Positions 5,990-13,361 of a DNA stretch of 13,997 nucleotides are shown here, piece after piece. The position numbers were made by a program, and so were the translations under genes. Each line of letters opens with the position of its first letter. The stretch's first letter is position 1. The stretch is from the NCBI GenBank assembly GCA_900554085.1, contig USGA01000005.1, positions 1-13,997 of the forward strand, given 5' to 3'. The notes beneath the pieces were generated by a model. That model was given only the letters and a program-made list of their open reading frames with translations. It was not told where the DNA came from and searched no databases. Source of the DNA: an uncultured Clostridia bacterium (GTDB lineage: Bacteria > Bacillota > Clostridia > Christensenellales > CAG-917).

Positions 5990-6384
5990 TTGTTTTGTGC
6001 GGCGGGGAAAACGGCAACGAGTGAAAGTGCGTGAAAGGAAGAATTCATTGCAGTTGCTCGAGCAGGGAACGTCGTATTCGCGCTGAGGGAACAAAGGATT
6101 CGGGGCGTGCGGACGGCGCGAGGCGGGAACGGGCGGGCTGTGCGGGCGAAGGTAAGAGAGGGGCGGCGGGCAAGAGCGCACAAGCGCGGACGGAAAGCGG
6201 GGGAATGACGCGATTTGCGGAAGAATCTTTCCGGAAAAGAGAAGAACGAGACGGATTTTACATATTTTTTACGCCGTTTGTACAGGCTTTTTACTCCTAC
6301 CGAAAAATGACAAATGGGTGACAAAAATCGGTGGTTTGAGGGATATGCGGGGGAGTAGACTGTGCTTGAAACAAGGAGGGTTGT
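5990..6384. other. intergenic region, purine-rich, no gene recognised
   Basis: The stretch between the tRNA promoter and the small membrane-protein gene is strongly purine-rich on the plus strand to about 6250, then AT-rich. Open frames through it (for example GTG 6031 to 6321) have arginine/glycine-rich, low-complexity translations and no ribosome binding site. A short palindrome TTTCCGGAAA lies at 6228-6237. I see no convincing promoter for the downstream genes, although one must lie in this region if they form an operon. Confidence 0.4.
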
Positions 6385-6705
6385 ATGAACACCTTTGAAA
6401 ATGTTTTGGCACAAAGAGAAACGGTCTCGCAGAGTGCGGTTGCTGCCGGCAAGAGACAGGCATCGCACGGTAAAATCCGCGTGAAAGCGGCCGAAGCGGT
6501 CGATTTCGTGCTTGCCGCGGTTTTTGCGGTTATCGGCGGAGGATTGTGGTATTTCGGTTTTCATCTGCTTGACATAAGAGCGAAAAATCTCGGATACATC
6601 AACGCCACCGTGGCACTTGCGGTGATTGCGGGGGCGGCGTTCATAGCCGTTTGCGTTGCGGCTGCCGTGCGCGGCGCGCGCAGGATAAAGGCGAAAAAGA
6701 ATTGA
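6385..6705 (+). CDS. small two-helix membrane protein
   Basis: The start at 6385 is preceded by AAGGAGGG, a near-perfect ribosome binding site, about 5 nt away. The 106-residue product has a charged N-terminus of about 38 residues, one transmembrane helix at about 39-61 with a G-G-G-L-W-Y-F-G motif, a short loop, a second helix at about 72-95, and a basic end (RGARRIKAKKN). Both termini should be cytoplasmic. I do not recognise the family. It begins the cluster whose next gene, the GPH symporter, starts 10 nt after its stop. Co-expression, and perhaps an accessory role to the transporter, is therefore plausible but unproven. Confidence 0.78.
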   Translation: MNTFENVLAQRETVSQSAVAAGKRQASHGKIRVKAAEAVDFVLAAVFAVIGGGLWYFGFHLLDIRAKNLGYINATVALAVIAGAAFIAVCVAAAVRGARRIKAKKN

Positions 6706-6715
6706 ATTCCGCGTT

Positions 6716-8209
6716 ATGACAAAGTTCGTTAAAGGCAAGGAAAAATTTTCCTACGGATTCGCCGCCGTTGCCAGTTATATGGTGGCGAATATGGCTTCGA
6801 GTTATCTCAACATATATCTCACCGACATACTGCTCGTTCCCACGACGTTCATACTCGTGCTTATGATAGGTTCGCGCGTGTGGGATATGCTCAACGACCC
6901 GATGATGGGGGTCATAGTGGACAAGACCAACACGCCGCAAGGCAAAATGCGCCCTTACGTCAGAGTGGGCGCGTACATTATGGCGGCGTTCACGGTCTTT
7001 CTTTTTTATCCGCTGTCCGGCACGTCGGACGCGTGGAAAATGGTATTCGCCACGTTTATGTATCTGGGCTTCGGTATGGCGTATACGCTGGTTGACGTGC
7101 CCGCTATGGGAATGATGAGCGTTGCCACGCCGGACAAGGACGAGCGCGCCTCGCTGCTGTCGTTTTACGTGACGGTTGGCTCGGTGGGCGGACTTCTGCC
7201 CGCGGCGTTGTACTTCGTGCTCGACTATTTCGTGCCCCAGAGGTGGATATACTTCGTGATATCCGCATTCGTCGGCGTGCTGGTGCTGTGCGGCTACCTG
7301 TGCCTGTATTACAACAGCAAGGAGCGTTTCGCCACTTCGACGGAGCGCATCAAAGTCAAAGAGATGTTCAAGGTCGTGGCGAAAAACAAGCCTATGGTGC
7401 TTACGTTGCTTATGTCGATGCTGGCTTCGCCGCGATATCTCATAATGCTGTGCGCCATTTACATCTCCATATACGTCGTGAAAATTCCCGGTATGGAACC
7501 CGGTACGGTGCAGTTGCTGCTTTATCTCATAGTCGGCGCGGGAATGTTCGCGGGAATACTGCTGACTCCCGTTTTCTACAAGCGCATAGGATACAAGCGT
7601 ACCTCTCTCATTGCGGGTGCCATAGGCGCCGTGTTCCTCGGGGCGGGGTTCTTCGTGGGACTCGCCAACATCTATGCCGCGCTGCCTTTTATGATGATAG
7701 GCGGACTGGGGCTGGGCGCATACAACACCCTGCCGTATCCTATGGTGGGCGACAGCCTGGACTATCTGGAGTGGAAGACGGGCAACCGTATGGAAGGAAT
7801 TTGTTTCAGTTTCAATTCCTTCGTGACCAAGTTCAACAATGCGGTAGGCGCGGCGGGGCTGGCCCTCGGGTTGATTGTGTTCCAGTATGTTCAGCCCGTC
7901 GTGCCCGGCGAATATCTGCCGCAGTCGGAGTTCACGGTCAACGGACTGTATTCGATGGTGACTCTCGTCCCGGCGATAGGATTTTTGTTGTCGCTGATAC
8001 CTATGGCGCTGTATGATTATACGGGTGCCAAGAAGGAAAGGATTCTCGCCGAACTCGCCGAAAGGAGAAAGGCCGCGGAGGAGAACGCGGACGCCACGTC
8101 CGAAGGAAACGTTGCCGAACCCGCGACGGTTGCCGCGTGCAAGACCGACGGGCACGTTGCGGACCCCTCGCCTATACCTTCGGTGGCGGCGGAAAACGCT
8201 TCCGAATAA
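6716..8209 (+). CDS. GPH-family (MFS) cation:sugar/glycoside symporter
   Basis: This 497-residue protein has about 12 hydrophobic helices and the hallmark of the glycoside-pentoside-hexuronide:cation symporter family, as in MelB, XylP and UidB. Residues 57-81 read D-M-L-N-D-P-M-M-G and then D-K-T-N-T-P-Q-G-K-M-R-P-Y. The second half carries the matching P-Y-P-M-V-G-D-S-L-D-Y and E-W-K-T-G motif. Family members import sugars or glycosides with H+, Na+ or Li+; the substrate cannot be read from sequence. The ribosome binding site at 6716 is weak, so translation may be coupled to the gene 10 nt upstream. The N-terminus (KGKEKFSYGFAAV) is typical of the family, which supports the start. An Ala/Glu-rich, probably disordered tail of about 50 residues, ending A-A-E-N-A-S-E, is unusual. 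Confidence 0.9.
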   Translation: MTKFVKGKEKFSYGFAAVASYMVANMASSYLNIYLTDILLVPTTFILVLMIGSRVWDMLNDPMMGVIVDKTNTPQGKMRPYVRVGAYIMAAFTVFLFYPLSGTSDAWKMVFATFMYLGFGMAYTLVDVPAMGMMSVATPDKDERASLLSFYVTVGSVGGLLPAALYFVLDYFVPQRWIYFVISAFVGVLVLCGYLCLYYNSKERFATSTERIKVKEMFKVVAKNKPMVLTLLMSMLASPRYLIMLCAIYISIYVVKIPGMEPGTVQLLLYLIVGAGMFAGILLTPVFYKRIGYKRTSLIAGAIGAVFLGAGFFVGLANIYAALPFMMIGGLGLGAYNTLPYPMVGDSLDYLEWKTGNRMEGICFSFNSFVTKFNNAVGAAGLALGLIVFQYVQPVVPGEYLPQSEFTVNGLYSMVTLVPAIGFLLSLIPMALYDYTGAKKERILAELAERRKAAEENADATSEGNVAEPATVAACKTDGHVADPSPIPSVAAENASE

Positions 8210-8226
8210 AACTCTCGGAGAAAGGA

Positions 8227-9453
8227 ATGAAAATCAGAACGGATATAAGGGAATTTTCCCTGCCGCGGTTGCGGGTCGGAGTGCTGTCCGACTCGCAACT
8301 GAATTTTTCCCGCAGTCGTCGCCGTTCGGTGTTCGAGCGGAACCTGCTTGCGGCGTTCCGCACGATGAAGAAACTCGGAGTGACGTTCATACTCTTTGCG
8401 GGCGATATATGCAATACGGCGAGCAAAGCGGGCTACCGCAAATTCGCGAGGTGCCTTGCCGAGGGATACGACGGAGACGTGCCGCCCGTAATGTGCGTTA
8501 TGGGCAATCACGACTATTATCTGCGTCCGGGCACACGCGAACGGCAGCGCAGACTGTTTGAGTGCGAACTTGGGCAGAATCCTTACGCGCATTTCGTGGT
8601 GAACGGCTGTCATTTCATAGGAGCGTCGCCCGATTGCGGCAGTATGTCGAGAGGATACGAGCGCATACTTCCGTGGCTGGAGGAGCGACTTCGCGAAGCC
8701 GAGAAAGACGGAAGCGGGCGGCCCGTTTTCGTTTTGACGCACAATTCGCCGCGCGGCACCGTGTACGGCAGCGGAGAGTGGGGCGACGACAGCCTTGCGG
8801 AAATTTTCGCGAAGCACCCGCGCGTGGTCAACTTTGCGGGTCACACTCATTATTCGCCGCTCGACCCGCGCATAATGTGGCGGGGAGAATATACCGCTTT
8901 CGGAACGGGTTCGACGTCCTATGTGGAAATGGAAAAAGGCAAGGCGAACGGCAGTGTGCCGCCAGAAGCGCATACCGCGCAGACCGGCTGGGTTCTGGAT
9001 ATAGAAGATGACAGAGTAACGGTTGCGTTGTATAATATGAAAGACGGCAGACGGGAAAGGCCCGTCCTCAACCTTTTCCCCGCCGCAGCCGAGGGTTACG
9101 CGTGCTCCGACGCCGACATTCCCGTTATGCCCGCCGAAGAAGGCGCCTGGAGAGAGAAAGACGGCACGGCGGAAATCAGTTTTCCGAGCGCACGAGGCGC
9201 ACATTCCTACAGGTTGGTTTATTCCGACGGCACGGTGCAGGAATACTTTTCCGATTTCTGGAAAGGCGGCGCGGCGGTGACCGGCACACAGACCCTGACG
9301 CTGTACGGCAAGAGCAGAGGAATCTACCAAATCAAGGTTTATGCTGTCAATTCGTTCGGAAAAACGTCGGATTGTTGCACAGTAATCAAAAATGTGGAGA
9401 TAAGGCGCAAGCGCCGTTACAGGCGACGGCTCGCGCCCGACGTAGTGTATTGA
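8227..9453 (+). CDS. calcineurin-like metallophosphoesterase with C-terminal beta domain
   Basis: The start is ATG 8227, with GGAG at 8217-8220 six nt upstream and 17 bp after the symporter stop. The 408-residue protein has the two-metal phosphoesterase motifs in order: S-D22-S-Q24, A-G59-D60, G93-N-H95-D96, T-H172-N and G205-H206-T-H208. The first motif is normally DxH; here Gln replaces His, a variant I have seen in other bacterial members. The fold ends near residue 280. The remainder (about 310-390) is beta-rich, with A-E-I-S-F-P-S-A-R-G-A-H-S-Y-R-L and I-Y-Q-I-K-V-Y-A-V-N-S-F-G-K-T-S, suggesting a fibronectin-III-like domain. No signal peptide is seen, so it should be cytosolic. Its substrate is unknown; a nucleotide, lipid or sugar phosphate ester are all possible. 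It is co-transcribed with the symporter and the HAD hydrolase. Confidence 0.88.
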   Translation: MKIRTDIREFSLPRLRVGVLSDSQLNFSRSRRRSVFERNLLAAFRTMKKLGVTFILFAGDICNTASKAGYRKFARCLAEGYDGDVPPVMCVMGNHDYYLRPGTRERQRRLFECELGQNPYAHFVVNGCHFIGASPDCGSMSRGYERILPWLEERLREAEKDGSGRPVFVLTHNSPRGTVYGSGEWGDDSLAEIFAKHPRVVNFAGHTHYSPLDPRIMWRGEYTAFGTGSTSYVEMEKGKANGSVPPEAHTAQTGWVLDIEDDRVTVALYNMKDGRRERPVLNLFPAAAEGYACSDADIPVMPAEEGAWREKDGTAEISFPSARGAHSYRLVYSDGTVQEYFSDFWKGGAAVTGTQTLTLYGKSRGIYQIKVYAVNSFGKTSDCCTVIKNVEIRRKRRYRRRLAPDVVY

Positions 9454-10127
9454 GAGACTTTCGGAGTTGCAAGGGATACATATTCGACCTCGACGGAACG
9501 CTCTTCGATTCTATGGGATTGTGGGCGGAGGTTTACCGCACGGCGTTGAGACGATTCGGCGTCGAAGAGGTGCCCGCCGATTACATACGGGAGGTCAATT
9601 GCAGGAGCGTGACGGGCGGCGCGCTTTACACCGCGGAGCGCTTCGGACTGCCTGCGAGCGCGGAAGACGTAATCGCGGTGTGGAAAAGCATTGCCGGAGA
9701 CGCCTACGCTTCCACCGTCGAACTGAAGGAAGGGGCGGCGGAACTGCTTGCCTCGCTCAGGGCGGCGGGAAAGAAAATAGGTATAGCAACTGCGTTGGAC
9801 GAAAGTCTGGCTTTGCCTTGTTTCAGACGGCACGGTATTCCCGACGTCGTACATTCGTTTTCCACTGTGGCGGAGGCGGGCAAGGACAAGAATTTCCCCG
9901 ACGTGTATCTGCTGGAGTGCGAAAAACTCGGACTGAAGCCCGAGGAGTGCGCTGTCATCGAGGACAGCATAACCGGGGCGTCCACGGCGGCGAAAGCGGG
10001 GTTTTTCACCGTGGGGGTAACGGACGCGCACGCCGATTGCCCGCCCGAGGAACTGGCGGCGGTGACAGACGTTTGCGTGGATTCTCTGGCACAACTGGCA
10101 GACGTCGCGGACAAGGAAGGATTCTGA
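9450..10127 (+). CDS. HAD-superfamily phosphatase / phosphoglucomutase-like hydrolase
   Basis: The frame contains all four HAD motifs: D13-L-D15-G-T (I), I-A-T-A (II), the lysine in G-K-D-K-N-F-P-D (III) and I-E-D-S-I-T-G (IV). A helical cap follows motif I, as in the beta-phosphoglucomutase/phosphatase subfamily (cap type C1). No ATG lies before motif I. The best start is TTG 9450, which overlaps the upstream stop (TTGA, 4 nt) and gives 225 residues, a normal size; translation would be coupled to the metallophosphoesterase. No clear ribosome binding site is visible, so the start is moderately certain. Family members hydrolyse or isomerise small phosphate esters such as sugar phosphates. That fits a cluster with a sugar symporter, but the substrate is not identifiable. 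Confidence 0.87.
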   Translation: MRDFRSCKGYIFDLDGTLFDSMGLWAEVYRTALRRFGVEEVPADYIREVNCRSVTGGALYTAERFGLPASAEDVIAVWKSIAGDAYASTVELKEGAAELLASLRAAGKKIGIATALDESLALPCFRRHGIPDVVHSFSTVAEAGKDKNFPDVYLLECEKLGLKPEECAVIEDSITGASTAAKAGFFTVGVTDAHADCPPEELAAVTDVCVDSLAQLADVADKEGF

Positions 10128-10177
10128 CTCGCCCGCGCGGGCAGGCTTTCATACGCGTTGCATTTGTGTGGGAACGG

Positions 10178-10207
10178 TTGACAATCCTCCCGCGCGTGTA
10201 ATAATAT
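10178..10207 (+). promoter_or_regulatory. promoter for the riboswitch and P-type ATPase
   Basis: A perfect -35 TTGACA (10178-10183) is followed by an AT-rich -10 region, AATAAT at 10200-10205 (16-bp spacing) or TAATAT at 10202-10207 (18-bp spacing). It lies directly upstream of the riboswitch aptamer, as expected for a leader transcript beginning near 10212. Confidence 0.75.
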
Positions 10208-10327
10208 GTTGCTGCGAAAAAGGGAGTAGTTTAATGCCCGTGGTCAACATCGTGAAGCACAATCTTCTGGCTCGGGCAACCCTGACGGGTTACAAGACTT
10301 TTGACGGTTACGTCGGAGGTCTTTTTT
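10208..10327 (+). ncRNA. yybP-ykoY family (Mn2+-sensing) riboswitch
   Basis: The leader has the signatures of this class: AAAAAGGGAGTAG (10217-10229), GGTCAACAT (10242-10250) and CCCTGACGGGTTACAAGAC (10280-10298). TGCCCG (10235-10240) pairs with CGGGCA (10273-10278), and ACCC with GGGT around TGAC. The basal helix can form from AAAAG (10218-10222) with CTTTT (10298-10302). That uses the 5' arm of the terminator at 10294-10327, so aptamer folding and termination exclude each other. Known members bind Mn2+ and often control Mn2+/Ca2+ exporters. The layout predicts an ON switch: metal binding stabilises the aptamer and lets transcription reach the ATPase gene. The class is called from remembered motifs, not a covariance-model search. 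Confidence 0.87.
10294..10327 (+). terminator. regulated intrinsic terminator (riboswitch expression platform)
   Basis: AAGACTTTTGACG (10294-10306) pairs over all 13 positions, with G-T wobbles, with CGTCGGAGGTCTT (10311-10323) around the loop GTTA. T continues to 10327. Its 5' arm overlaps the basal helix of the aptamer, so it should form only when the aptamer is unliganded. Confidence 0.88.
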
Positions 10328-10366
10328 AATTTCGTCGCCCCGCGGGGCGGCGGCTGAGGAGGCAAT

Positions 10367-13213
10367 ATGAAAGAGAGAAAGAAGCGCGCGGAAGACATTC
10401 AGCCGACCGCGGCCGAAACCGCGGAGGTCAGGGAGACGGAAAACAAAACGGTTTTCCACGACAAGACCGCCGAGCAGTCGTTGGAGTTGCTTTCCGCGAC
10501 CGAGCACGGTCTCAGCGAGGCGGAAGCCGAGAAGAGACTGGGAGTTTACGGCGCGAACGCGCTCGCCGAGGGCAAAAAGAAAAACATCGTTCAGAAGTTC
10601 TTTGACCAGTTCAAGGACGTTATGATTATCGTTCTTCTCGCGGCGGCGGTCGTGTCCGCAATCATCGCAATCGTCAACGGCGAGTACAGCGAACTCATCG
10701 ACGCGGGCGTGATTCTCCTCATCGTCATTCTCAACGCCGTCATAGGCGTGGTGCAGGAGAACAAGGCGGAGTCGGCTATGGAAGCGCTCAAGAATATGAA
10801 CAAGGCGTTTTCCAAGGTTTTGCGCGACGGCGAGTGGAAGCACCTGGAGAGCGAAAAACTGGTGCCCGGCGACATAGTCAGGCTGGAAGCGGGCGATATA
10901 GTCCCCGCCGACATCAGACTGCTGTCCACGGCGTCGCTCAAAATCGAGGAAGCCGCTCTGACGGGCGAATCCGTGCCTTCCGAAAAGGATTGCGAGAAAA
11001 TCGTCGCCGCCGACGCACCTCTGGGCGACAGGGCGGATATGGCGTATTCGGGTGGCACGGTCAGTTACGGCAGAGGTCACGGCGTGGTCACCGCCACGGG
11101 TATGAAAACCGAAGTCGGCAAAATCGCCGCTATGCTTTCCGAAGAGAAAGAGCAGTCCTCTCCCTTGCAGAAGCAACTCGGCAAGACCGCCAAAATTCTC
11201 AGCATACTGGTGCTGGTCATCGCGGCGATAATATTTGTCATTCAGGTGGTCGGCGGAATAGAAATCGTCGACGGCAAACGCGTTGTCGACGGCGACGACG
11301 TCATAGAGAGTTTTATGACCGCGGTCGCAATCGCCGTTGCCGCCATTCCCGAAGGGCTGCCCGCAATCGTCACCATAGTGCTGGCAATCGGCGTGCAGCG
11401 TATGAGCAAGCGCAACGCAATAGTCAAAAACCTTCCTTCCGTGGAAACTCTCGGGTGCTGCGAAGTCATATGCTCGGATAAGACGGGCACGCTCACTCTC
11501 AACAAGATGACCGTCAAAGGATATTATCTCGTCTCGTGCGGATACGGCGAAGCGAGCGACGAAAGCGTACCCGAAGGCGAGGATTTCGCGGAATTTCTGC
11601 GTGCTATGACCTTGTGCAACGATACGGTGCGCACTTCCGAAGGGCTCACCGGCGACCCGACCGAAACGGCGCTGGTCGCTTATGCCGACAAGTGCGGCCT
11701 CGACCTCGACGCGTTGACGAGCGGGTACCCCCGTGTGGACGAAAGACCTTTCGACAGCATAAGGAAACTTATGACCACCGTCAACGAGCACGACGGCGTG
11801 CGCACGGCGTACGTCAAGGGCGCGCCCGACATTCTCGTCGGCAAGTGCTCCAAGGTTCTCGACAACGGTACGGTGAGGGCGCTCACAGACGACGACCGCG
11901 CGGCAATCAAGGACGCCAACGGCCGTATGGCGAGAGGCGCGCTCCGCGTGCTTGCAGTTGCAGTAAAACGCGACAATCTGGACACCGAGGACTGGGAGAG
12001 CGAACTCGTGTTCGTCGGTCTGGTCGGTATGATAGACCCGCCCCGTGCCGAGGTAAAGGAAGCCGTGCGCGTGTGCCGCGAAGCGGGTATGCGTCCCGTT
12101 ATGATTACGGGCGACCACATCGACACCGCTTCCGCGATAGCGCGCGAGATAGGTATTCTCAAGGACGGCGACAAGGTCATTCTCGGCGCCGACCTCGACA
12201 AGATGTCCGACGAAGAATTCTTCGAAACCATAGAACAATACTCCGTGTATGCGCGAGTCAGTCCCGAAAACAAGGTGCGTATAGTCGACACCTACAGACA
12301 GAAGGGCAAAGTGGTCGCGATGACGGGCGACGGCGTCAACGACGCTCCGTCCATAAAGCGCGCGGATATCGGTATCGGTATGGGCATAACGGGGACGGAC
12401 GTCAGCAAGGGCGCGAGCGACCTGGTGCTTGCCGACGACAACTTTGCCACTATCATCGGCGCCGTGGAAGAGGGCAGAAAGATTTTCGCCAACATAAAGA
12501 AAGCCATTCAGTTCCTGCTTTCCGCAAACATTGCCGAAGTGTTGTGCCTTTTCATTGCCACCTGTATGGGGCTTGCTATGGGACGCGACATCGCATTCCT
12601 CACCCCCATAATGATACTCTGGATAAACCTCATCACCGACAGTCTTCCCGCGTTGTCGCTGGGTATGGAGGCGGCGGAGAAAGACGTTATGCAACACCCC
12701 CCGAGAAAGTCGGGCGCAAGTCTCTTCGCGGGCAGAACCGGCGTGGATATCGTCGTGCAGGGCATATTCCAGACGGCTCTGGTTATGGTGGCGTTCTGTA
12801 TCGGCTGTTTCGTCATCGAGGGAGGTCTGGACGAACGTCACGACGAGGCGATGACAATGGCATTCGTCAGCCTGTGCCTTATTCAACTGTTCCACAGTTA
12901 TTCGATGCGCTCGCTTGACAACAGCATTCTCAACAAACGCCTGTTCGGCAACAAGTTCCTCAACATCAGTTTCCTGGTCGGCGTGCTGCTCACTACGCTC
13001 GTAGTCGTGGTTCCTCCTTTCCGCACCGTGTTCGACACCGCGCCGCTCGACGGTATGGAATGGGGTATCTCCATTGCGGTGGCGTTTGCAATCGTGCCGC
13101 TCGTCGAAATCTACAAACTCATCGTGCGGGTAATCGCGAAGCACAAAGACGGGCACCCCTCCGCGCCCGTTGCGCAGGAGACCGCCGAAGTCGCGGAGAA
13201 CGCCGCGGAATAA
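10367..13213 (+). CDS. P2-type Ca2+/Mn2+-transporting ATPase
   Basis: The start ATG 10367 follows GAGGAGG (10356-10362). The 948-residue pump has every P-type landmark: cation-ATPase N-domain (about 30-100), T199-G-E-S actuator loop, P328-E329-G-L-P in M4, D371-K-T-G-T-L-T phosphorylation site, K-G-A-P-D, I-T-G-D-H and T653-G-D-G-V-N-D-A-P. The transport ligands match the SERCA pattern in M5 (N721, E724) and M6 (N754, T757, D758). In M8, Gln (about 840) sits where SERCA has Glu. This fits a P2A calcium-type pump that exports Ca2+ or Mn2+ across the membrane using ATP. The Mn2+-type riboswitch upstream argues for a role in manganese export. The N-terminal extension (about 30 residues) and Ala/Glu-rich tail (ending A-E-N-A-A-E) are probably disordered. 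It is monocistronic, with terminators on both sides. Confidence 0.94.
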   Translation: MKERKKRAEDIQPTAAETAEVRETENKTVFHDKTAEQSLELLSATEHGLSEAEAEKRLGVYGANALAEGKKKNIVQKFFDQFKDVMIIVLLAAAVVSAIIAIVNGEYSELIDAGVILLIVILNAVIGVVQENKAESAMEALKNMNKAFSKVLRDGEWKHLESEKLVPGDIVRLEAGDIVPADIRLLSTASLKIEEAALTGESVPSEKDCEKIVAADAPLGDRADMAYSGGTVSYGRGHGVVTATGMKTEVGKIAAMLSEEKEQSSPLQKQLGKTAKILSILVLVIAAIIFVIQVVGGIEIVDGKRVVDGDDVIESFMTAVAIAVAAIPEGLPAIVTIVLAIGVQRMSKRNAIVKNLPSVETLGCCEVICSDKTGTLTLNKMTVKGYYLVSCGYGEASDESVPEGEDFAEFLRAMTLCNDTVRTSEGLTGDPTETALVAYADKCGLDLDALTSGYPRVDERPFDSIRKLMTTVNEHDGVRTAYVKGAPDILVGKCSKVLDNGTVRALTDDDRAAIKDANGRMARGALRVLAVAVKRDNLDTEDWESELVFVGLVGMIDPPRAEVKEAVRVCREAGMRPVMITGDHIDTASAIAREIGILKDGDKVILGADLDKMSDEEFFETIEQYSVYARVSPENKVRIVDTYRQKGKVVAMTGDGVNDAPSIKRADIGIGMGITGTDVSKGASDLVLADDNFATIIGAVEEGRKIFANIKKAIQFLLSANIAEVLCLFIATCMGLAMGRDIAFLTPIMILWINLITDSLPALSLGMEAAEKDVMQHPPRKSGASLFAGRTGVDIVVQGIFQTALVMVAFCIGCFVIEGGLDERHDEAMTMAFVSLCLIQLFHSYSMRSLDNSILNKRLFGNKFLNISFLVGVLLTTLVVVVPPFRTVFDTAPLDGMEWGISIAVAFAIVPLVEIYKLIVRVIAKHKDGHPSAPVAQETAEVAENAAE

Positions 13214-13271
13214 CGCGGCCCCGCATTTGCGCCTTTGCGGAATACGCTTCGGCGCGACGACAACCGAAACG

Positions 13272-13302
13272 AAAACCGTCCCTCGTCGGGACGGTTTTGT
13301 TT
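13272..13302. terminator. bidirectional terminator between convergent genes
   Basis: AAAACCGTCCC (13272-13282) pairs perfectly with GGGACGGTTTT (13288-13298) around a 5-nt loop, followed by GTTT. The A run on the left supplies a T tract on the opposite strand, so the hairpin can end both the ATPase transcript and the convergent aminotransferase transcript. Confidence 0.88.
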
Positions 13303-13361
13303 ACTCGTTGTTTTCGCAACGGCGGCTAATTTGCGTTGCGGCCGCCACGGGCGGAACGCAG

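Noticed and set aside
6031..6321. 96-codon plus-strand open frame in the purine-rich gap
   Set aside because: GTG start without a ribosome binding site; the translation is Arg/Gly-rich low complexity followed by an unrelated hydrophobic stretch.
6350..6358. GGGGAGTAG, resembling the 5' box of a yybP-ykoY riboswitch
   Set aside because: Only 26 nt remain before the next start codon, and none of the other conserved blocks or a terminator is present.
6641..9330. Long minus-strand open frames opposite the symporter and metallophosphoesterase (6641-8155, 8017-9330)
   Set aside because: They show the same bias effect, with low-complexity His/Arg-rich translations and no ribosome binding sites. 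The plus-strand genes are clearly identified.
10131..10142. Palindrome GCCCGCGCGGGC after the HAD gene, considered as a terminator
   Set aside because: The stem is only 4 bp with a 4-nt loop and is not followed by a T tract.
10244..13156. A 970-codon open frame on the minus strand opposite the P-type ATPase
   Set aside because: Its translation is His/Arg/Val-rich with no known domain. It arises from GC-rich codon bias of the real gene, which has all P-type motifs.
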